Positions 1 through 4,767 of a DNA stretch of 7,319 bases are shown here, piece after piece (position 1 is the first letter of the stretch; the number at the start of each line of letters is the position of its first letter). This stretch comes from Armatimonadota bacterium. GTDB lineage: Bacteria > Armatimonadota > Armatimonadia > Armatimonadales > Armatimonadaceae. Location: assembly GCA_014379275.1 (NCBI GenBank), contig JACMMA010000767.1, forward strand, positions 1 to 7,319, in the 5' to 3' direction. The position numbers and the translations under genes are program-made. A model generated the notes under the pieces. That model was not told where the DNA came from. It saw only the letters and a list, made by a program, of their open reading frames with translations, and searched no databases.

Positions 1-2
1 CG

Positions 3-722
3 CTATTTCGCGGCTTGGGAACCATTAATCTGCGACACTTTTACATCGTCTATCCAGTAGGTGATACCCGGTTCGCGAAGAAACAGCATTACCCAGGTGT
101 TATTATTTTCGCCCTCAGCCAATCTTCTGCGGAAGGTTTTCACGGACACCTCGCGCCATTCGGGACCGGCAGGCAGGTCTTGCGTGGTCAGGAGCGACCT
201 TTCGCCGACACGCATCGCCAATGTGATTTTTGTCGGCTTCGACGTGCGAACCCATGCGGACACTTCGTAGTCACGGTCCGTCGGTAAAACACGTATTTGC
301 GCGAGTTGAATCTGTCCGGCACGGACCGTTTTCAGATCAACCCTCTGCGAACATTCGCCGCCGTGGAATATTGTCCTGTCCGGGGCATATTCCGCGGTGA
401 TATCCGCCCAGGAGGAGTTGTCGAACCACACACCGCTACCGGCGATTGTTCCCGTGATTCTCGCGACATTGGTTTTGGGATCGGGAGTGATTGCGGTAAA
501 CCCTTCCTCGAAGCCACCACTGGTAAGCAGGTTGCCGTCTGACAGAGACGCCTGCGGTGTGGGAGCCACCTCCACCGGCGGAAGGGATGGATTTGCAGCG
601 ACTTGTCGCGAGGGTGGGGTCGGGAGGGACGCGTCTCTCGTCTGGCGGATGACAAGAAAGGCGAGCGAGGCTAACGCCGTCATCAGAACAATGAACCCGA
701 GCGGTTTGATAATGACTTTCAT
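3..722 (-). CDS. Membrane-anchored protein with CBM4/9-like carbohydrate-binding domain
   Basis: Unnamed gene of 239 aa when started at the ATG at 720-722; the TAG stop is at 3-5. Residues 5-25 form one hydrophobic segment (FIVLMTALASLAFLVI), an uncleaved anchor or signal peptide. Residues about 34-57 are a Pro/Ala/Ser-rich linker. Residues about 64-230 look like a galactose-binding-like beta-sandwich of the CBM4/9 type: it begins NLLTSGGFEEGF, has the strand YEVSAWVRTS in the middle and ends YWIDDVKV, the usual closing strand of such modules. It probably sits outside the cytoplasmic membrane and may bind a sugar polymer; no catalytic domain is present. The frame is open upstream to 800, but I prefer 722 because a GGAAAG purine stretch (736-741) precedes it and the TATAAT promoter at 772-777 overlaps the next upstream ATG (771-773). 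The gene diverges from the sugar-metabolism pair at 923. The fold call is by eye and the ligand is unknown. Confidence 0.72.
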   Translation of the reverse strand: MKVIIKPLGFIVLMTALASLAFLVIRQTRDASLPTPPSRQVAANPSLPPVEVAPTPQASLSDGNLLTSGGFEEGFTAITPDPKTNVARITGTIAGSGVWFDNSSWADITAEYAPDRTIFHGGECSQRVDLKTVRAGQIQLAQIRVLPTDRDYEVSAWVRTSKPTKITLAMRVGERSLLTTQDLPAGPEWREVSVKTFRRRLAEGENNNTWVMLFLREPGITYWIDDVKVSQINGSQAAK

Positions 723-771
723 AGTCCAAGCCTGTCTTTCCGGATACCGAGAAAATACTTTCGCTGCCGTC

Positions 772-800
772 ATTATATAGTTTGTCGATATGGGGCGCAA
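772..800 (-). promoter_or_regulatory. Sigma70-like promoter for the CBM-like protein gene
   Basis: Reading the minus strand, a perfect TATAAT (772-777) lies 17 bases downstream of TTGCGC (795-800, three of six matches to TTGACA). Transcription would start near 765, leaving a leader of about 40 bases before the ATG at 722. The perfect -10 box in otherwise GC-rich DNA is the main support. It also argues against the upstream ATG codons at 800 and 773 as starts. Confidence 0.5.
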
Positions 801-843
801 TACGCGCTTCGTTTTGTGGCAGAATTGTTTCGCTGCAATGTTC

Positions 844-888
844 GTTCACATGACGTTTAGGAAGGGATTCGCCCGCCTTTACGTGAAC
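844..888. promoter_or_regulatory. Possible operator: spaced inverted GTTCAC/GTGAAC
   Basis: The 200-base divergent spacer 723-922 holds the minus-strand promoter at 772-800 and, closer to the plus-strand sugar genes, GTTCAC (844-849) with its inverse GTGAAC (883-888). A second partly symmetrical GAAC-CAAC-GTTC sits at 886-897. Spaced half-sites in front of a sugar operon would fit a regulator site, but six-base arms are short and could be chance. I find no convincing -10/-35 pair for the gene at 923. Confidence 0.2.
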
Positions 889-922
889 CAACGTTCAAAC
901 TTGTCAAGAAAGCAGAGTAGCC

Positions 923-1969
923 ATGTTATCACCGAGTCGCGGAACATACCGCGCAGCCATTATCGGATGCGGGGGACGCGCCCGCGCCCATATGCCCGGC
1001 TTGAAAGCCGACGATCGCATACAGATCGTCGCACTTTCCGATATCCGCCCCGAATCATCCGAGTCGTTCGCCTCCGACTTCGCGCTGAATACTCGGCAAT
1101 ACACCGATTACAAAGAACTACTGGAAGCAGAACGCCCCGATGTTGTGGTTGCTACGCTCTGGACGGCGCTTCATCTTCCCGTGATCCGCGAGTGTGTCCG
1201 CTCGGGCGTGAAGGTCATTCTTTCGGAAAAGCCCATGGCGGCGACGTGGGGGGAGTGTGAGGAGATGGCGCGACTAGCGGAAACGAGTGGGGTAGTGCTG
1301 ACGTTCTGTCACCAACGTCGGTTCGCATCCGGGAACCGCAAGGTGCGCGAACTTTTAGGGGCGGGGCGGTTCGGTAAGATAGAGCGCATGGACCTGTTTT
1401 CCCCGCCACATCTGCTGGACTGTGGGACGCACTCGATGGATCAAGCTCTGTCGTTCAACAGTGATGTCCCGGTCAAATGGGTACACGGTGCCGTAGACGT
1501 CACCGAAACCGTGGATTTCTTTAACGTCCCTGCCGAAGGAATGTTCACCGGCATGTTCTACTGGGAGAACGGCGTATTCGGGACGATACGCACCGGGACG
1601 GTGAACATGGACTTCTGGGGCGGAGTGCGCGTCACCGGAAGCGACGGATTCGTCGAAGCGATGTGGGACGGTCAGATCCGCCGCGCCGTGGTGTATAGCG
1701 AGCCGGGCTGGAAATTCCCGGCTCCGGAAGAAGTGCCGGAGGAGCAGATGATTGGCCTGGTCAAGAATGCATTGGACTGCCTTGAGTCGGGCGCGGAACC
1801 GGAACTATCATACAAAAAGGCGCTTCGTGCGAACGAGATTTTGTTCGCATTTTACGCGTCCGCCGAGCGGCATGAACGCGTCACGCTTCCGCTCACGGGA
1901 GTCGTCGGCAACCCGTTCCATGACATGCTGGCGAGCGGACTGGGAAAACCAAAGGGGGAAACGGTATGA
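923..1969 (+). CDS. Gfo/Idh/MocA family NAD(P)-dependent oxidoreductase
   Basis: 348 aa, normal length for the family. The N-terminal Rossmann domain opens with IIGCGGRARAH (residues 13-23), the dinucleotide-binding loop. The family EKP motif is at 102-104, where the lysine is the catalytic residue. The second conserved block, LLDCGTHSMDQ, gives D166 and H170, the expected acid/base pair of the alpha/beta substrate domain; the usual residue in the place of C167 is a hydrophobic one. Enzymes of this family oxidise or epimerise a hydroxyl of a sugar, inositol or amino-sugar derivative in the cytoplasm; the substrate cannot be read from sequence. The ATG at 923 is preceded only by a weak AGAG purine stretch (914-917), but the Rossmann strand begins ten residues in, so no later start fits. 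The stop overlaps the next gene by four bases (ATGA), implying translational coupling and joint function in sugar catabolism. Confidence 0.9.
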   Translation: MLSPSRGTYRAAIIGCGGRARAHMPGLKADDRIQIVALSDIRPESSESFASDFALNTRQYTDYKELLEAERPDVVVATLWTALHLPVIRECVRSGVKVILSEKPMAATWGECEEMARLAETSGVVLTFCHQRRFASGNRKVRELLGAGRFGKIERMDLFSPPHLLDCGTHSMDQALSFNSDVPVKWVHGAVDVTETVDFFNVPAEGMFTGMFYWENGVFGTIRTGTVNMDFWGGVRVTGSDGFVEAMWDGQIRRAVVYSEPGWKFPAPEEVPEEQMIGLVKNALDCLESGAEPELSYKKALRANEILFAFYASAERHERVTLPLTGVVGNPFHDMLASGLGKPKGETV

Positions 1970-2718
1970 AAGTAGGGCTGATTGGGATCGTCGGCGCGGA
2001 AGCGAAAGCCGACTATTGGGGGACGATGGGACGAATCGCGGAGATCGGCTACGCCGGTGTGGAAGCCGCGGACCACGGGCTACTGGACGGGGACGTGGCG
2101 GCGAATCTCGCCCGCCTGCGGGCACTCGGATTGGACTTCCTGACGACGAGCGCGAGCCGGGAAGATCTGCGCGACCGCTTCGAGGACGTTCGCGCGAAAG
2201 CCGTCGGGTTAAAATCGCCGCGCGTATCGGTATGGTGGAGTCCCGCCGATACGAAAGAAGGTTTACTGCGCGACGCCGAGCTGTACAACACGGCGGGCGC
2301 GAAACTCGCGGAGGAGGGCATCAAACTCTGCTATCACAACCACGATCAGGAGTTCCGTAACGTCATCGACGGTGCTTATGCCCTGGATATGCTTGTCCTG
2401 AACACCGACCCGAGCGCCGTCTATTTCACGATCGACATCGGGTGGGTTGCCATCGGCGGCGAGGACCCGGCGCGCGTCTTGAGACGACTCAAGGGGCGCG
2501 TCCCGGCGATCCACGTCAAGGATTTCGCCGACCTGTCTGACCGCGCGAGTTTCACCACCGTCGGAACGGGCGCGGTGCCGATTGCGGAAGGCATGATTGC
2601 GGCACGGGAAACCGGGGTCGAATGGGCGGTCGTCGAGCAGGATAAGTTGCTCTATCTATCGGCGTGGGAAACCGTGACCACCAGCTTCCTGAACTTGAAA
2701 GAGCGTGGATTGGTGTAA
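1966..2718 (+). CDS. Sugar phosphate isomerase/epimerase (AP endonuclease 2-like TIM barrel)
   Basis: 250 aa, close to the usual size of xylose-isomerase-like TIM-barrel proteins. Barrel and metal-site motifs appear in order: GYAGVEAAD (E33), CYHNHDQEF (H124, N125, H126), FTIDIGW (D157), HVKD (183-186) and VVEQD (E224). This is the standard set for a divalent-metal sugar isomerase/epimerase such as those of the IolE/IolI/Hyi group. The start is firm: AAGGGGGA lies 8-15 bases upstream and the ATG overlaps the TGA of the preceding oxidoreductase. Members of this pair often act on successive forms of one sugar or polyol, for example a keto-sugar made by the oxidoreductase and then isomerised. 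The specific substrate is not determinable here; it could also be an inosose dehydratase-like enzyme. The TAA stop at 2716-2718 is followed by the hairpin at 2733-2767. Confidence 0.88.
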   Translation: MKVGLIGIVGAEAKADYWGTMGRIAEIGYAGVEAADHGLLDGDVAANLARLRALGLDFLTTSASREDLRDRFEDVRAKAVGLKSPRVSVWWSPADTKEGLLRDAELYNTAGAKLAEEGIKLCYHNHDQEFRNVIDGAYALDMLVLNTDPSAVYFTIDIGWVAIGGEDPARVLRRLKGRVPAIHVKDFADLSDRASFTTVGTGAVPIAEGMIAARETGVEWAVVEQDKLLYLSAWETVTTSFLNLKERGLV

Positions 2719-2732
2719 AGACCTCACGCGTG

Positions 2733-2767
2733 CTCACCCCCGGTAACAGGAGGGTACCCGGGGTGAG
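2733..2767. repeat. Intergenic hairpin between convergent genes, possible bidirectional terminator
   Basis: Arms 2733-2745 and 2755-2767 pair over 13 positions with a single C-C mismatch around a nine-base loop. It is the only notable structure in the convergent spacer 2719-2796, lying 15 bases after the isomerase stop and 29 bases beyond the stop of the minus-strand membrane gene. No T-run follows on either strand, so it is not a canonical intrinsic terminator, though it could end or stabilise both transcripts. Its outer ends (GCTCACCCC and GGGGTGAGGGC) resemble the ends of the palindromic element inside dinG. An 8-bp palindrome CACGCGTG (2725-2732) abuts it. Confidence 0.5.
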
Positions 2768-2796
2768 GGCATCAAGACTTTAAATAAACCACTTTA

Positions 2797-3138
2797 TTAC
2801 ACCGTGTGTATCCTCTCCGGCTCATTGATTTCTTTCGCCGATTTTTTGGGGTGCTTCTGCATCCACCTATCACGATACTGGGGATAATAGGCGATACCAC
2901 AGGAGATGGCCGTGCCGGCTGACAACCAATAACAAACCGCATCAGTCGTGGGAAAAACTTTCGCCATCGCCAGAAAAAGGATCCCAGTCAAAAAGTTATG
3001 ATTTGCCGACATTGTCGATTGCCAAAAAGTACGCCGTACATCCGAGGCGTCTTTCCCTATCTGCCGCCAGAGAAAAATGGCAAGAACAATGTTCGCGATA
3101 CCCGCTACCACCAACCCGATTCGTAGGCATATCAACAT
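2797..3138 (-). CDS. Small membrane protein of unknown function, third gene of pyr operon
   Basis: 113 aa with the ATG at 3136-3138, ten bases after the pyrB stop; AGGATAGGATAA just upstream gives a modest ribosome site that overlaps the pyrB stop. The frame stays open to an ATG at 3204, but that version overlaps pyrB by 56 bases and adds a Cys/Trp-rich stretch typical of an out-of-frame shadow. Three hydrophobic segments lie at about 5-24, 47-62 and 66-84. The loop after the first (RQIGKDASDVRR) and the charged tail (RDRWMQKHPKKSAKE) are both basic, so I infer an N-out topology with loop and tail in the cytoplasm. I do not recognise a family. The DNA is visibly more AT-rich than the pyr genes. 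Position suggests co-transcription with pyrRB, but a role in pyrimidine metabolism is not shown by the sequence. Confidence 0.6.
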   Translation of the reverse strand: MLICLRIGLVVAGIANIVLAIFLWRQIGKDASDVRRTFWQSTMSANHNFLTGILFLAMAKVFPTTDAVCYWLSAGTAISCGIAYYPQYRDRWMQKHPKKSAKEINEPERIHTV

Positions 3139-3148
3139 GTGGCTTATC

Positions 3149-4075
3149 CTATCCTGTCGCGCCCAGTACCAGATACAGCACCGCCATCCGCACCGCGACG
3201 CCATTTGTTACCTGTTTCTCGATCAAGGAGCGGGGCATATCCGGCACGTCGCCGCCGATTTCGAGTCCGCGATTCATCGGCCCCGGGTGCAGGATCAATA
3301 CGTCCGGTTTCGCCACACTAAGTGCGTCGCGCGTCACGCCGAACAGTTTGGAATACTCACGCTGGGTGGGAAACAGGGCTTTGGTCTGTCGTTCCAACTG
3401 CAACCGCAGTACGTTGACGACATCCACGCCGCGTAATCCCTCGCGCAGGTCCGTGAACACTTCGACCGGCAGTTCCTGGGCGTCCGGCGGCAACAATGTC
3501 CCCGGACCGACGAGCCGCACATTCGCGCCGAGTTTCGACAACGCCCAGATATTTGAACGGGCGACCCGGCTGTGCGCAACGTCGCCGACAATCGCCACCG
3601 TCAAGCCTCCCAGAGACCCTTTCGCCTGCCGGAGTGTCAGCACGTCCAACAACCCTTGCGTCGGGTGTTCGTGCGTGCCGTCGCCCGCGTTGATGACCGG
3701 AATGCTCACCCATTGCGCCGCCTGATGGCATGCTCCCGAGAACGGCGTGCGCATGATGATGCAGTCGGCGGTCAGGGATTGAATCGTCAGGAACGTATCG
3801 CGTAGTGACTCCCCTTTACTCGCCGAAGAGGTCGAACCGGAAATATTGATCACGTCCGCGCTCATGTATTTGCCCGCCGCCTCGAACGAAGTACGGGTGC
3901 GTGTCGAGTTTTCGTAGAACAGCGTGACCACCGATTTACCGCGCAGGGTCGGGACTTTTTTCACGTCGCGGCGCAGGATTTCGGTGAACGTTTCCGCCGT
4001 ATCCAGAAATGCCGTGATCTCCTCGGCGGTCAGCGATTCGAGATCCAAGAGGTCGCGCCCGGCGAGGTTAATCAT
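3149..4075 (-). CDS. pyrB: Aspartate carbamoyltransferase catalytic subunit
   Basis: 308 aa, full length. It joins carbamoyl phosphate and L-aspartate to give N-carbamoyl-L-aspartate, the first committed step of UMP synthesis. The carbamoyl-phosphate loop FYENSTRTRTSFE places STRT at 57-60. The SASKGES loop gives K87, the lysine supplied to the neighbouring subunit's active site. HPTQ at 137-140 and HPGPMNRG at 263-270 complete the active site, with the aspartate-domain motif LRLQ near 223-226. These separate it from ornithine carbamoyltransferase, which lacks the K-containing loop and has a different C-terminal signature. The ATG (4073-4075) lies inside the end of pyrR, an 8-base overlap indicating translational coupling. 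No pyrI regulatory chain and no pyrC follows in the window, so control is likely through PyrR. Confidence 0.97.
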   Translation of the reverse strand: MINLAGRDLLDLESLTAEEITAFLDTAETFTEILRRDVKKVPTLRGKSVVTLFYENSTRTRTSFEAAGKYMSADVINISGSTSSASKGESLRDTFLTIQSLTADCIIMRTPFSGACHQAAQWVSIPVINAGDGTHEHPTQGLLDVLTLRQAKGSLGGLTVAIVGDVAHSRVARSNIWALSKLGANVRLVGPGTLLPPDAQELPVEVFTDLREGLRGVDVVNVLRLQLERQTKALFPTQREYSKLFGVTRDALSVAKPDVLILHPGPMNRGLEIGGDVPDMPRSLIEKQVTNGVAVRMAVLYLVLGATG

Positions 4076-4643
4076 TGCTTTGTGCCTCGCTACTGTTGCC
4101 TTTGGTAATCGTCACCGCGTCGTCGCCGCCGTCCATTTCGGAGAGTTGCACGTTGACTCGTTCGGTAAACGAAGTCGGGAGGTTCTTGCCGACGAAATCG
4201 GCACGTATCGGCAACTCACGGTGTCCCCGGTCTACCAGAACGGCGAGTTGTACGGCGGCGGGGCGTCCGTATTCCAGAAGCGCGGTGATCGCGGCGCGAA
4301 CCGAGCGACCCGTGAACAGCACGTCGTCCACGAGAACCACCGTCTTGCCGGTAATGTCCTCCTGGAGATGCGTCGTCCGGGCGGGTGCCTGCCGAAGACC
4401 GTAATCGTCCCGATACAGGGCGATGTCGAGGTCTCCGAACGGGACCGGGTTTGCGCCGGAGTCGGCGTTCTCGATGCGCCCGATTAGTGTCGCGAGGCGG
4501 GCGGCGAGCGGTGCGCCGCGCCGCAAAATGCCGACCAGCACGACGTTCTTCGCGCCCTTGTTGCGCTCCACGATCTCGTGCGCGATTCGGGTGAGGGCGC
4601 GGCGAACTTCGTCCGCATCCATCACCGATACTTCGTTTGTCAT
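4068..4643 (-). CDS. pyrR: Bifunctional pyr operon regulator / uracil phosphoribosyltransferase
   Basis: 191 aa, slightly longer than the Bacillus protein because of a polar tail (residues about 176-191). The N-terminus RRALTRIAHEIVERNKG and the block LAVLVDRGHRELPIRADF (134-150) followed by VGKN are hallmark PyrR sequence. VVLVDDVLFTGRSV (102-115) is the PRPP-binding loop of type I phosphoribosyltransferases. In this family UMP/UTP-bound PyrR grips a hairpin in pyr mRNA to reduce expression, and many members also convert uracil plus PRPP to UMP. The start is strong: AAAGGAG (4652-4658) sits eight bases ahead of the ATG. It is the first gene of the pyr operon, overlapping pyrB by 8 bases, so autoregulation is expected. 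Its own leader carries a PyrR-loop-like hairpin that can cover the SD. Confidence 0.96.
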   Translation of the reverse strand: MTNEVSVMDADEVRRALTRIAHEIVERNKGAKNVVLVGILRRGAPLAARLATLIGRIENADSGANPVPFGDLDIALYRDDYGLRQAPARTTHLQEDITGKTVVLVDDVLFTGRSVRAAITALLEYGRPAAVQLAVLVDRGHRELPIRADFVGKNLPTSFTERVNVQLSEMDGGDDAVTITKGNSSEAQSND

Positions 4644-4651
4644 TACGGTTG

Positions 4652-4685
4652 CTCCTTTCCCGCCTCTCCGTGCGGGACTTAAAGG
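4652..4685 (-). promoter_or_regulatory. Candidate PyrR-binding leader hairpin overlapping the pyrR SD
   Basis: In the minus-strand leader, UCCCGC (4677-4672) pairs with GCGGGA (4663-4658) around the loop ACGGAGAG. The loop holds CGGAGA, a match to the CNGNGA hexaloop of known PyrR binding sites, followed by GGC as in the GGY of the consensus ARUCCNGNGAGGYU; the bases just before the loop do not match it. Below the upper stem, a purine-rich bulge on the 5' side (UAAG, 4681-4678) is followed by CCUU (4685-4682), which can pair with AAGG of the SD (4657-4654). The order lower stem, purine bulge, upper stem, CNGNGA loop is that of PyrR sites. Because the lower stem uses the SD itself, PyrR binding would be expected to block translation. 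No terminator hairpin with a U-run follows, so attenuation is unlikely. Confidence 0.6.
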
Positions 4686-4702
4686 TGTGGGGTGTTGCGG
4701 TT

Positions 4703-4731
4703 AGTATAGCGGGGGAGGGACACCGCGTCAA
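4703..4731 (-). promoter_or_regulatory. Sigma70-type promoter of the pyrRB operon
   Basis: Reading the minus strand, TTGACG (4726-4731) and TATACT (4703-4708) each match the consensus at five of six positions and are separated by 17 bases. Transcription should start near 4696, giving a leader of about 53 bases that contains the candidate PyrR hairpin and SD. This is the best promoter in the window. Confidence 0.75.
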
Positions 4732-4767
4732 CCGATATTCCGACACATCAGGGCTGTTACTGACGGC

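Noticed and set aside
397..780. Plus-strand frame of 127 codons opposite the CBM-like gene
   Set aside because: It is antisense to a protein with recognisable domain structure and ends in the promoter region of that gene; no SD or motifs.
723..800. Upstream ATG codons (771-773 and 798-800) for the CBM-like membrane protein
   Set aside because: The perfect TATAAT at 772-777 overlaps the nearer one, and the extension puts basic and polar residues before the signal/anchor segment with no SD.
1752..2360. Long plus-strand frame (202 codons) across the junction of the two sugar genes
   Set aside because: It is a shadow rich in Arg/Ser, with no SD, fully covered by two genes with clear family motifs.
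2719..2796. Canonical rho-independent terminator
   Set aside because: The stem is strong but no T-run follows on either strand, so I list it as a hairpin with only a possible terminating role.
3139..3204. Longer N-terminus (22 more residues) for the small membrane protein at 2797-3138
   Set aside because: It would overlap the conserved C-terminus of pyrB by 56 bases in another frame and encodes a Cys/Trp/Arg-rich stretch typical of antisense-free shadow reading; the ATG at 3138 sits just after the pyrB stop.
4216..4746. Alternative minus-strand frame of 176 codons over pyrR
   Set aside because: Extremely Arg-rich composition typical of out-of-frame reading of GC-rich DNA; pyrR is unambiguous in the other frame.
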